Positions 9,028 to 16,449 of a stretch of 64,000 nt of DNA are shown here, piece after piece; position 1 is the first letter of the stretch; the number at the start of each line of letters is the position of its first letter. The position numbers were made by a program, and so were the translations under genes. The notes under the pieces were generated by a model, which searched no databases, was not told the DNA's origin, and saw only the letters and a list, made by a program, of their open reading frames with translations. This stretch comes from Frateuria terrea (GTDB lineage: Bacteria; Pseudomonadota; Gammaproteobacteria; Xanthomonadales; Rhodanobacteraceae), in assembly GCF_900115705.1 (NCBI RefSeq), contig NZ_FOXL01000007.1, forward strand, positions 124,001-188,000, read 5' to 3'.

Positions 9028-10431
9028 ATGTTCCGACGGGTCGCCATCATCGGCGGCGGCGCTGCCGCCGTCGCCCTGCTCAGCGAGCTGGTCGAGCGCG
9101 CCAATGCGCCGCTGCACCTGGACTGGTACACCGGTGGTGCGGCGCATCCCGGCCGCGGTATCGCCTACGGCACCGAATCGCCGCGCCATCTGCTCAACGT
9201 ACGTGCGGCCACCATGGGCATGTTCTCGCCCCGGCCCCGCGGGTTCCTGGATTTCGCCCAGCGTGCCGATCCGCAGGCCGCAGGCACCGACTTCCTGCCG
9301 CGCCGCCTGTACGGCGACTACCTCGAGGACGAAGCCGCGCATGCGCTGGCACAATCGCGCAGCCGCGGCGTCGATGTGCGCGTGGTTCCGTTCGCGGCCG
9401 ATGCGCTGGTGCCCGAGACCGAGGGCGTCACCGTGGTCCAGGGCGAGCGCGCCAGCCGTGCCGACGCAGCGGTGCTGGCCATCGGCGCCCTGCCGGTACG
9501 GCCGCTGGCGGGCGTCGACGGAGAGCTGCTCGACGAAGGCCGCTATGTGATCGATCCCTGGTCGCTGCTGCGCCGTGCCGCGCCCGATTCGACGCCGCGC
9601 GACGTGGCGTTGATCGGCCTGGGCCTCACCGCCGTCGACGTGCTGCTGGAGTTGGCCGATCGCTGGCCCGCCGCGCGTTTCACCGCCGTTTCCCGCCATG
9701 GTCGCCTGCCGGCGACGCACCTGCCGGTATCGACCGTGCCGGATGACGATGGCGGTGCACTGGTCGATGCCATGCACGACGCGCCGGAAGTGCGTCGCTG
9801 GCTGCGCCTGTTGCGCGAAGCGATCGCCGCCAGCGAGGACTGGCGCGTGGTGGTCGACAGCCTGCGCCCCTCCACCGCCGATCTCTGGGACGTTCTGCCC
9901 GCGCCGCAACGCGCCCGCTTCCTGAGGCACGCACGCTGGGCATGGGAGCGCGCGCGCCATCGCATGCCGCCGCAGGTCGGACAGCAGGTGCAGGCGCTCG
10001 AAGCTTCGGGACGCCTGCAAAGGGTGTGCGGCCGCGTCACCGGGGCGCGCCAGGCGCAGGGACGCGTGCAACTGGACATGTGCCACGCCGGCATCGGCAC
10101 GTCGCTGTCGACAGACCTGGCCATCCAGACCGTCGGCCTGGATACGGACGTGCGCAACACGGCCCATCCGCTGATGCGCCAGCTGGTCACCAACGGCCAC
10201 GTCACCCCCGATCCGTTCGGCCTCGGCTGCCAGGCCACTTTGGATGGTCGCCTGTGCCGCGACGGTGCGCCCTGGCCGCGCCTGTTCGGCATCGGCAGCC
10301 TGCTGCGCGGTGCGCGCTGGGAATCGGTCGCGATGCCGGAGATCCGCCTGCAGGCACGCATGCTGGCCGGACGGCTGCTGCAAGCCGAGGCCGTGCCCGC
10401 CCGCCGCAGGATGGCCCCGCAGGCCGGTTGA
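9028..10431 (+). CDS. FAD/NAD(P)-binding protein
   Basis: A 467-residue flavoprotein with an N-terminal Rossmann FAD site (VAIIGGGAAAVALL), a GIAYGTESPRHLLNVRA segment typical of the FAD/NAD(P)-binding family found in PF13454, and a second nucleotide fold beginning VALIGLGLTAVDVLLEL near residue 190. It is close to flavin monooxygenase-like proteins of unknown substrate. GGAG before the ATG at 9028 fixes the start. It follows the cysteine-dioxygenase-like gene closely, suggesting that both act on one sulfur compound, which is inference from context. Downstream it faces a leftward gene only 9 bases away. Confidence 0.85.
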   Translation: MFRRVAIIGGGAAAVALLSELVERANAPLHLDWYTGGAAHPGRGIAYGTESPRHLLNVRAATMGMFSPRPRGFLDFAQRADPQAAGTDFLPRRLYGDYLEDEAAHALAQSRSRGVDVRVVPFAADALVPETEGVTVVQGERASRADAAVLAIGALPVRPLAGVDGELLDEGRYVIDPWSLLRRAAPDSTPRDVALIGLGLTAVDVLLELADRWPAARFTAVSRHGRLPATHLPVSTVPDDDGGALVDAMHDAPEVRRWLRLLREAIAASEDWRVVVDSLRPSTADLWDVLPAPQRARFLRHARWAWERARHRMPPQVGQQVQALEASGRLQRVCGRVTGARQAQGRVQLDMCHAGIGTSLSTDLAIQTVGLDTDVRNTAHPLMRQLVTNGHVTPDPFGLGCQATLDGRLCRDGAPWPRLFGIGSLLRGARWESVAMPEIRLQARMLAGRLLQAEAVPARRRMAPQAG

Positions 10432-10440
10432 ACGAGCGCC

Positions 10441-10809
10441 TTACCGACGCCGCGCGGCCCACTCGCTGGCCAGCCAGGCGGCGCCGATGCCGACCGCCAC
10501 GCCCGCCAGTTCGCACAATACGCGCGTGCCCAGGCCATCGGGGTCATGCACTTCGGCAAGCTTCGCGCGCAGCAGCTGCAACGACTGCAGCCGGGCGTAG
10601 TTGAAATAGAACAGATCCGAGAGGTCGCCGCTGGCGGCCAGAGCGGCGCCCAGCACATAAGACCAGGCCATCTGCGCGCCGTGGCTCCAGGCCTCGCGCG
10701 TGCGCCAGCGGAACAGCAGGAACAGCAGCGCGCCGGCGACGGCTGCGATCAGGCCGGCCTGCAGGCCGCCGATCCAGCCGTAGCCCATCCAGGATTGGTC
10801 GTAATGCAT
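10441..10809 (-). CDS. small membrane protein, function unknown
   Basis: A 122-residue protein with an N-terminal hydrophobic segment (IGGLQAGLIAAVAGALLFLLF), an Arg-rich turn, a second hydrophobic stretch (WSYVLGAALAASG) and a third near the C-terminus (ELAGVAVGIGAAWLA), followed by a basic end. I do not recognise the family. The start at 10809 (MHYDQSW) is preferred to longer upstream alternatives because the added residues are charged and low in similarity to anything; no strong ribosome site is visible for either. It ends 9 bases from the end of the convergent FAD/NAD(P)-binding gene. Confidence 0.65.
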   Translation of the reverse strand: MHYDQSWMGYGWIGGLQAGLIAAVAGALLFLLFRWRTREAWSHGAQMAWSYVLGAALAASGDLSDLFYFNYARLQSLQLLRAKLAEVHDPDGLGTRVLCELAGVAVGIGAAWLASEWAARRR

Positions 10810-10900
10810 CGATGTCCGCCGTGGTTGAGACGGCATTATGCCGTCGGCGGACGCGTCGCCGCTCGCGGGCAACGCCTGCCCGCGCGACTACACTGTCCCG

Positions 10901-11515
10901 ATGAACGGACAACCGCACGACACCGCCCTCATCCTCGTCGACGTGCAGCCGGACTTCATGCCCGGTGGCCCACTGGCCTGCCACGAGGGCGACGCGATCG
11001 TGCCGGGTATCGACGCGCTGCTGCGCGCACGGCGCTACCGCCACGTGGTCGCCACGCAGGACTGGCACCCGCGCGGCCACGTCTCCTTCGCCGCCAACCA
11101 CCCGGGGAAGGCGCCGTTCGCGCAGATCACCCTGCATGGCCAGCCACAGACGCTATGGCCGGTGCACTGCGTGGCCGGGACGCCCGGCGCCGCGCTGCAC
11201 GCGGCGATCGACTGGTCGCCGCTGGACCTGGTCGTGCGCAAGGGCACGGATGCTGCGGTCGACTCCTACAGTGCCTTCCGCGAGAACCACGGCCCGGATG
11301 GCGCGCGGCCACCGACCGGCCTGGCCGGATGGCTGCGCGAGCGCGGCGTGGCCGAAGTGCACGTATGCGGCCTGGCACGCGACGTGTGCGTGCTGTGGAC
11401 AGTGCAGGACGCGCTGGCGCTGGGCTTTCGCGCACGGATGCTGTGGGAGCTGACGCGGCCGGTGACGCCCGAGACCGACGAGGCCACCCGGGCCGCGCTG
11501 AGCGGTTGCGTGTGA
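10901..11515 (+). CDS. pncA: nicotinamidase
   Basis: A 204-residue cytoplasmic amidohydrolase converting nicotinamide to nicotinate in NAD salvage. All family landmarks are present: catalytic Asp14 in LVDVQPDFMPGG, metal ligands Asp54, His56 and His60 in TQDWHPRGH, Lys114 in VVRKGT, and nucleophile Cys163 in GLARDVCV. The WPVHCVAGTPGA segment is also characteristic. Length is normal for proteobacterial PncA. The gene stands alone between a leftward membrane-protein gene and a repeat region. Confidence 0.93.
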   Translation: MNGQPHDTALILVDVQPDFMPGGPLACHEGDAIVPGIDALLRARRYRHVVATQDWHPRGHVSFAANHPGKAPFAQITLHGQPQTLWPVHCVAGTPGAALHAAIDWSPLDLVVRKGTDAAVDSYSAFRENHGPDGARPPTGLAGWLRERGVAEVHVCGLARDVCVLWTVQDALALGFRARMLWELTRPVTPETDEATRAALSGCV

Positions 11516-11520
11516 GCTTT

Positions 11521-11690
11521 CAGGGCGGACTGGCTCCCTCTCCGCTGCGGGGTGAGGGCTGGGGTGAGGGACCACGCTGGCCACATACCTGCCCGCTTGG
11601 CGAGGCCTTTTTTGAAGGCCCCACCCTACCCGATCGACACCCCCGCGAGCTCCGCCCTCACCTGTCTCTCCGCGGAAGGGGGAGGGTTCA
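11521..11690. repeat. intergenic repeat region (GGGTGAGGGCTGGGGTGAGG type)
   Basis: Positions 11529-11571 hold the reverse-complement relative of the element near 6256. Positions 11660-11690 hold a second pyrimidine/purine block (CTCTCCGCGGAAGGGGGAGGG) of similar style. No gene is supported here. The stretch separates pncA from the convergent CPXCG gene. Confidence 0.5.
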
Positions 11691-11714
11691 AGAGAGCGCG
11701 CCATGACCAGAACG

Positions 11715-11903
11715 TCAGGCCTCGTTCTCGCCCGATACCGTCGCCCGCGGTTCGCCTTCCTCATCCACGCTGACGTGCACGCCGATGGGCCGGCAGCACA
11801 CCGGACAGTCCTCGATGTAGGCCTGCTCGCCGGCCGAGGCGTCGAGCAACAGTTCGATCGGCTCGCCGCAATAGGGGCAGGTCACGTCAGCGGGTATGAG
11901 CAT
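11715..11903 (-). CDS. CPXCG motif-containing cysteine-rich protein
   Basis: A 62-residue protein with two zinc-ribbon-like pairs, CPYCG near residue 9 and CPVCCRP near residue 33, and an acidic C-terminus. This matches the small CPXCG family of gammaproteobacteria, of unknown function, probably zinc binding. The ATG at 11903 follows AGAGGA at a normal spacing. Its first 22 bases overlap the end of the PIN gene, and the HAD gene lies just before that, so three leftward genes form one packed unit. Confidence 0.82.
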   Translation of the reverse strand: MLIPADVTCPYCGEPIELLLDASAGEQAYIEDCPVCCRPIGVHVSVDEEGEPRATVSGENEA

Positions 11904-12370
11904 GGATCCTCTCGCCTGGATTCGGCGCCCGTATTCCACGCGCTCGACCATTGCTCCGGCGTGAGGATCGCAAAGCCGGCGTCCCGCAGCGTGCGCCGAC
12001 CGAGCCTGAGCAGCGCGTTGTCTCGGCTGAGCAGCCAGCGCGCGCCGGCTTCGGCGGCCACGACCAGGAACTTCTGGTCATCGCGGTCGGCGCAGCGCGG
12101 CAACGGCGCCGCACGCCCGGTGGCCGCAGGCAGCAGGCGTACCTTCGCATCGAACGCCAGCACGGCACGCTCGCGCGCCGACGGTTCCAGCGCCAGCTGG
12201 GGGTAGGTCAATACGGCTTGCCATTCGTCGCGGCACGGCCTCGCGCTAACCGCTTCGACGGCGCCTCGTCGCAACGCTTCGGCCAGGCCCGCGCACCGCG
12301 GATCGTCGAACACGAACAGGTCCAGGCAGACGTTGGTGTCCAGCACCATGCGTGGCGGCAAGGCCACCAT
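11882..12370 (-). CDS. PIN-family putative toxin component
   Basis: A 162-residue PIN-domain protein of the putative toxin-antitoxin component group (COG1569-like), probably a Mg-dependent ribonuclease. The first acidic residue is in MVLDTNVCLDLFVFDDP, a later acidic cluster is DRDDQKFLVVA, and LLSRDNALLRLG follows, all in family order. The N-terminal MVALPPR may be an extension; an alternative start is 12349. No gene resembling an antitoxin is adjacent: upstream is a HAD hydrolase (8-base gap), downstream the CPXCG gene (22-base overlap). It may therefore be a housekeeping PIN protein and not a toxin. Confidence 0.78.
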   Translation of the reverse strand: MVALPPRMVLDTNVCLDLFVFDDPRCAGLAEALRRGAVEAVSARPCRDEWQAVLTYPQLALEPSARERAVLAFDAKVRLLPAATGRAAPLPRCADRDDQKFLVVAAEAGARWLLSRDNALLRLGRRTLRDAGFAILTPEQWSSAWNTGAESRREDPCSYPLT

Positions 12371-12378
12371 TGACCGGC

Positions 12379-13110
12379 TCAGGAGGCCGCCAGCGACGCG
12401 GCCGCCCGTTCGGCGAGCCGCGCCACCGCAGCGGGAATGCCCTGCGCATCGTCCACCGTGACGAAGCGTTCCTCCCCGCCGCTCAGGCCGGTCTCCAGTT
12501 CGTGCGCCCAGGTTACGTGGTAGGGCATGTGCACGCCCCAGCCGCCGAGCGCCAGCACCGGCTCGATGTCCGAGCGCAACGAGTTGCCGACCATCGCGAA
12601 CTGCGCGGGCGCCAGGTCGAATTCGCCCAGCACGCGCCGGTAGGTGGCCTGGTTCTTTTCCGAGACGATCTCGATGCGCCCGAACAGGTCGGCCAGGCCC
12701 GACTGCGCGACCTTCTTCTCCTGGTGCGCCAGGTCGCCCTTGGTGACCAGTACGATCGCATGGCGGGCGGCCACCGCCTCGATCGCTGCGCGGATGTGGG
12801 GCAGCAGTTCCACCGGATGCTCGAGCACGGCCTTGCCCAGTTCGACGATGCGATGGATGTCGCGCGCGCCGATACGGGCGTCGGTCATGGCAACGGCGGT
12901 TTCCACCATCGACAGCGTCATGCCCTTGGCGCCGTAGCCGAACAGCTTCAGGTTGCGCCGTTCGGTGGCGAGCATGCCTTCCTGCACCTCGCGGTCGGTG
13001 ACGTCGAGGTAGCGGCCAAGGATGTCGCGGAAGGCGGCGCCGGCCGCCTGGTAGTAGCCCTCGCTGTGCCAGAGGGTGTCGTCGCCGTCGAAGCCGATCA
13101 GTTCCAGCAT
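12379..13110 (-). CDS. HAD family hydrolase
   Basis: A 243-residue haloacid-dehalogenase-fold hydrolase. Motif I is IGFDGDDTLWHSE (nucleophile Asp near residue 8), motif II is IVLVTKGD, motif III lysine lies in VSEKNQATYRRVL, and motif IV is FAMVGNSLRSDIEPVLALGG. The helical cap follows motif I, as in phosphoglycolate phosphatase-like members. Likely a cytoplasmic phosphatase of unknown substrate. First gene of the HAD-PIN-CPXCG unit. Confidence 0.88.
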   Translation of the reverse strand: MLELIGFDGDDTLWHSEGYYQAAGAAFRDILGRYLDVTDREVQEGMLATERRNLKLFGYGAKGMTLSMVETAVAMTDARIGARDIHRIVELGKAVLEHPVELLPHIRAAIEAVAARHAIVLVTKGDLAHQEKKVAQSGLADLFGRIEIVSEKNQATYRRVLGEFDLAPAQFAMVGNSLRSDIEPVLALGGWGVHMPYHVTWAHELETGLSGGEERFVTVDDAQGIPAAVARLAERAAASLAAS

Positions 13111-13168
13111 GGGTGCGTGCCGTGGTGGGAGCTGCCCATTCTCCCACGCACGGCCCGCACGCTGGACG

Positions 13169-13324
13169 TCAGTGGAAGACGCCCAGCAGCCAAAGCACGA
13201 TCACGATCACGATGATCAGACCCAGGCCGCCGCTCGGCCCGTAGCCCCAGGAGCGCGAATAGCCCCAGGTCGGCATTCCGAGCAGCGCGAGGATGACCAG
13301 GATGACCAGGATGGTAATCAGCAT
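13169..13324 (-). CDS. DUF3309 family small membrane protein
   Basis: A 51-residue protein made almost wholly of two hydrophobic segments joined by a Gly/Tyr/Trp-rich loop (PTWGYSRSWGYGPSGG), the signature of DUF3309. AAGGAG lies seven bases before the ATG at 13324. Role unknown; such proteins are often stress-related in this group. Confidence 0.8.
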   Translation of the reverse strand: MLITILVILVILALLGMPTWGYSRSWGYGPSGGLGLIIVIVIVLWLLGVFH

Positions 13325-13499
13325 GTGCGACTCCTTGCGGCCATTGAGGTGATTGCCATCGTGCGCGCGGCACCCGTCTAGGGGGTGTGAGCCAAGCGAG
13401 CGCGGCGCGTGCAGGCGCTGGCCCGGCGCGCCCACCGGTAGGGCGAAGGTTGGGGATCGGTGAAGCAGGCGCCAACAGGGGATGATCGGCTGCGGCTTC

Positions 13500-13646
13500 G
13501 GCAAGGCGACCGCGTCCGAAAAGGTGAGACGCGCACCGCCTAACGTGCGCTGGCCGCATGCGGTCCCTCCGCCGCCGGCACACCGATCGACTTGGCAGTG
13601 GTTCGGTTCTTCAGGCCGCGCCCCGTGCAGGGCGCGGCCTTTTTTT
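13500..13646 (+). ncRNA. candidate small RNA ending in an orphan terminator
   Basis: The plus strand carries an excellent intrinsic terminator at 13614-13646: 10-base arms GGCCGCGCCC and GGGCGCGGCC, then seven T residues. No plus-strand gene lies upstream back to 13325. Just before it are further foldable pieces: CGCGTC/GACGCG (13511-13533), GCGCAC/GTGCGC (13531-13550, alternative to the first) and the palindrome CCGCATGCGG (13553-13562). The 5' end is a guess. The hairpin may alternatively act as a terminator for the leftward YciI gene, but on that strand the T-run is missing. Confidence 0.35.
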
Positions 13647-13654
13647 GATACAGG

Positions 13655-14044
13655 TCAGACGGCGGCTCTTTCGGCGCCCACGCGTCGGCGCACCGAGTCC
13701 ATGTCACGCACCGGACGCACCTCGATCGCGCCGATCCGTGCCCACGGGAACTCCTGCGCAATGCGCAGCGCATGGTCCAGGTCGTCGGCCTCGATCAGGT
13801 TGAAACCGGCCAGGTATTCCTTGGTCTCGGCGAACGGCCCATCGAACACGGTGGTGCGCTGCTGGCGCGTGCGGAACGAGCGTGCCGTGGCAGGCGGTTC
13901 CAGTTGCTGCGAGTCGAGCACGCAACCGGTGGCATGCAGTTCGTCGGCGTGTGCGAGGCAGCCGCGCATCAGCGTGTCGAACTCGCCCTCGGGCAGCGCC
14001 TGCAGGAGGGCGTCTTCGACGTACACCATCATCAGGAATTTCAT
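13655..14044 (-). CDS. YciI family protein
   Basis: A 129-residue cytoplasmic protein of the YciI/DCGG-type family (dimeric alpha-beta barrel), starting MKFLMMVYVED and containing VFDGPFAETKEYLAGFNLIEADDLDHAL, the conserved core. Such proteins often accompany ECF sigma factors, but none is beside it here. Possible catalytic or ligand-binding role unknown. Confidence 0.88.
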   Translation of the reverse strand: MKFLMMVYVEDALLQALPEGEFDTLMRGCLAHADELHATGCVLDSQQLEPPATARSFRTRQQRTTVFDGPFAETKEYLAGFNLIEADDLDHALRIAQEFPWARIGAIEVRPVRDMDSVRRRVGAERAAV

Positions 14045-14103
14045 CGGCGGTTCCGGGAACTGGGGTCGGTCGATTATGGCCGGCCCCGGGCACCGGTGCA
14101 GCT

Positions 14104-14658
14104 TCAGGGCAGGCGCGCCACCACCTGCTTGCCCAGCGCCAGCACCGCCGGACGCAGCGAGGCCGGGTCGCGGTCCTCCACGCTCAGGTTGATCTGGCCC
14201 TGGTAGGAACCGACCCGCAGCTTCAGTCCGACCGTGCCCTCGGTCTCGGCGAGGAAGGCCTCGTCACCCAGCCCCGGAACCGGCGTGACGGCGATGCCGC
14301 GGCCGGCAAAATCCTGGCGATGCGCAGCCAGTGCCTGCTGCGCCTGGTCGGCGGAGGACATGCGGGTGAAATCGATCAGCAGCTTGGTGCGGTAGTCGCC
14401 CGGTTCCGGCACGTGCAGGTACGAGCACATGCCGCCGACGCTCGGCTTCTGCTCGGTGACGGTATCGGCGCCGTTCGCCTGCAAGGTGGACGCGACGTCC
14501 GCCACTGGCATCAGCCGGCACAGATCGAGCGGCTGGTCGGCAGGTGATGCCTGCGCTGCTGCCTGCGCGCTGGCAGTCGCCCCGTCCGCCGGGGCGTGCG
14601 ACGAACAACCGGCCAACAGCAGGCCGCCCAGCACCAGCGCCACGTGGATACGCTTCAT
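14104..14658 (-). CDS. putative lipoprotein
   Basis: A 184-residue lipoprotein. The signal peptide ends in the lipobox LLLAGC, with Cys near residue 17, followed by a Ser/Ala-rich linker. The mature domain has two cysteines (DLCRLMP and GMCSYLHVP) and resembles DUF3558-type lipoproteins, a call I make only tentatively. GAGGAG upstream of the ATG at 14658 fixes the start. Probably anchored in the outer membrane facing the periplasm. Confidence 0.75.
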   Translation of the reverse strand: MKRIHVALVLGGLLLAGCSSHAPADGATASAQAAAQASPADQPLDLCRLMPVADVASTLQANGADTVTEQKPSVGGMCSYLHVPEPGDYRTKLLIDFTRMSSADQAQQALAAHRQDFAGRGIAVTPVPGLGDEAFLAETEGTVGLKLRVGSYQGQINLSVEDRDPASLRPAVLALGKQVVARLP

Positions 14659-14730
14659 CGGATGCTCCTCCCTCTCCTCCCAGGCCGCACGCTGCGGCCG
14701 GGCGATCATACGGGCGGGCACCGGACAGGC

Positions 14731-14756
14731 GAAAGGCGGCCGAATGGCCGCCTTTC
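14731..14756 (-). terminator. hairpin terminator after the KGG gene
   Basis: A perfect inverted repeat, arms GAAAGGCGGCC (14731-14741) and GGCCGCCTTTC (14746-14756), loop of four. It lies 23 bases past the stop of the leftward KGG gene, where the leftward transcript would read the 3' arm as GCCTTTC. Confidence 0.65.
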
Positions 14757-14779
14757 GCGTTCGCTAGGGACTGTTGGGG

Positions 14780-14971
14780 TCAGTCGTTCTTGTGGCTCTG
14801 CTGGCCAGCCTTGACATGCTGCTCGTGGGTGCCGCCGCTGCTCTGCTTGCCGGCGCGCACGTGCTCTTCGTGCGTGGCGTGATCGCCGCCACCGGCCTTG
14901 CCGCCCTTGCTGGCGATCTCACGCTGCTTGTCTTCATCCATCGATGCAAAACCGCGCTTGTCGTTGCTCAT
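14780..14971 (-). CDS. KGG-motif stress-induced protein
   Basis: A 63-residue, very hydrophilic protein with one clear KGG unit (DEDKQREIASKGGKAGG) and two related repeats (THEEHVRAGKQSSGG, THEQHVKAGQQS). This is the style of GsiB/Con-10-like general stress proteins, which are thought to be intrinsically disordered protectants. AGGAGAA precedes the ATG at 14971. Confidence 0.82.
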   Translation of the reverse strand: MSNDKRGFASMDEDKQREIASKGGKAGGGDHATHEEHVRAGKQSSGGTHEQHVKAGQQSHKND

Positions 14972-15185
14972 GGAGTTCTCCTGTTGAGTGGGAAAAGTCC
15001 GCCCAGCTGGCGAACGCTTTCCACCCTAGCGGCGAGCCCATAAAGAACCCCTTAGCTCTCGGTCAACGGGCTCCTCTACAGCGTTGCGTTCACGTTGGAC
15101 GCGCGGCGGCAGCCGCGTAAGCACCACTCCCTCTCTCCCCACCCGATACCGGTGGTCCACGGGCCGTCGCACACCATTGCAAGCG

Positions 15186-16343
15186 ATGCCCAGGACGATT
15201 CCCCCGCCGCCGCTGCCGCGCTCCGCCGAGCCGCCGAGCGACTGGCCCCTGCCGCATGGCAGTGCGTTGTCGCTGTGGGTGGCAGTGGCGGCGCAGCCGC
15301 ACGCGGCGCCGGTGGTGCCGGTCGTGGCCGATCAGGCCTGTGCCCTGGAGGACGAGCTCGCGTTCTTCGCGAACGGCGTGCCGGTGCTGCACTTAACCGA
15401 TGGGGAAACGCTGCCCCACGACCGGTTCAACCCGCACCCGCGCATCGTGTCGCAACGCATCGCCACGCTGCAGCGCCTGCCTGCGCTGCAGCGCGGCGTG
15501 CTGGTGGTGCCGGTGACCGCGCTGATGCAGCGGATCGCGCCGCCTGCCCATCTTGCCAGCGGCCTGTGCGTGGCCACCGGCGACACGCTGGCGCCGGCCG
15601 ACGGCCGACGCCGGCTGGAGATGGCCGGCTACGTCGCCGACCCGGAGGCGCTGACCGAAGAGGCGCGCCTGCGGCTGGAGGCGTTCGCGGCGGAGGAAGA
15701 ACTCGGCGCCGGCTTTGCCCTGGCCACGCACGACCTGGAAATCCGCGGTGCCGGCGAACTGCTCGGCGAGGAACAGTCCGGGCAGATTCAGGCCATCGGC
15801 TTCGGCCTGTACGCGCGCCTGCTGGAGCGCACCGTGCGCGCGCTCGAGGCCGACGAGGAGCCTGACCTCGGGCTGGGCGACGATGACCATCCAGTCGAGT
15901 TGCACCTGCCCGCGCTGATCCCCGACGACTACGTGCCGGACGTGGCCGCACGCCTGTCGTTGTACAAGCGCATCGCCAGCGCCGACGACGAGGATGGATT
16001 GCGCGCGCTGGAAGTGGAGCTGGTCGACCGCTTCGGCCTGCTGCCCGGGCTCACGGCGCAGTTGTTCACGCTGGCGCGGCTGCGCCTGATGGCGCGCTCG
16101 CTCGGCATCGCGCGACTGGAACTGCATCGCGAAGGGGGCGTGCTTGACCTCGGCCACGGCGCGATGGTGGACAAGGCCGTGCTCGAACGGCTGCTGCAGG
16201 GCCAGCCGGAGGTCTACGCGTGCGCGGGCGACACGCGTGTGGCGATCACGCTCGACCTGCCCGAGCCGCAGGACGTCGTGCGTGCGGCGGAGCAACTGCT
16301 CGTGCGCCTGGGTGCACGACGCCCGCAGGTCGATCTCAGGTAG
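15186..16343 (+). CDS. internally deleted transcription-repair coupling factor (Mfd) remnant
   Basis: A 385-residue protein made of the two ends of Mfd. Residues 1 to about 152 match the N-terminal UvrB-like part (LPRSAEPPSDW, VPVLHLTDGETLPHDRFNPHPRIVSQRIATL, VVPVTALMQRIAPP). From about residue 153 it jumps to the far C-terminal part (LEAFAAEEELGAGFALATHDLEIRGAGELLGEEQSG, then DDYVPDVAARLSLYKRIASA, VELVDRFGLLP) and keeps it to the end. Normal Mfd has about 1150 residues, so roughly 750 are missing: the remaining UvrB-like part, the RNA polymerase-binding domain and most of the DNA translocase with its Walker motifs. The join, near 15630-15655, is in frame and no stop codon follows, with codon use like its neighbours. 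It cannot be a working motor. A full mfd is expected elsewhere. It may be a decayed duplicate or a protein kept for another use. Confidence 0.85.
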   Translation: MPRTIPPPPLPRSAEPPSDWPLPHGSALSLWVAVAAQPHAAPVVPVVADQACALEDELAFFANGVPVLHLTDGETLPHDRFNPHPRIVSQRIATLQRLPALQRGVLVVPVTALMQRIAPPAHLASGLCVATGDTLAPADGRRRLEMAGYVADPEALTEEARLRLEAFAAEEELGAGFALATHDLEIRGAGELLGEEQSGQIQAIGFGLYARLLERTVRALEADEEPDLGLGDDDHPVELHLPALIPDDYVPDVAARLSLYKRIASADDEDGLRALEVELVDRFGLLPGLTAQLFTLARLRLMARSLGIARLELHREGGVLDLGHGAMVDKAVLERLLQGQPEVYACAGDTRVAITLDLPEPQDVVRAAEQLLVRLGARRPQVDLR

Positions 16344-16404
16344 GCCGCTCCAGCCCACCGCGTGGTGCACGCGGCGCGGTGAAGAAAAGGCCCGGACAGG
16401 CCCC

Positions 16405-16443
16405 TGGCCGACCCAAGCCCTCCCACGAGGGGGAGGGCTTGCT
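16405..16443. repeat. hairpin repeat AAGCCCTCCC/GGGAGGGCTT
   Basis: A short inverted repeat between the mfd remnant and the convergent OmpA-like gene, of the same purine/pyrimidine style as those near 5720 and 6256. It may also terminate transcription from both sides, but lacks a T-run. Confidence 0.5.
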
Positions 16444-16449
16444 CCTGGC

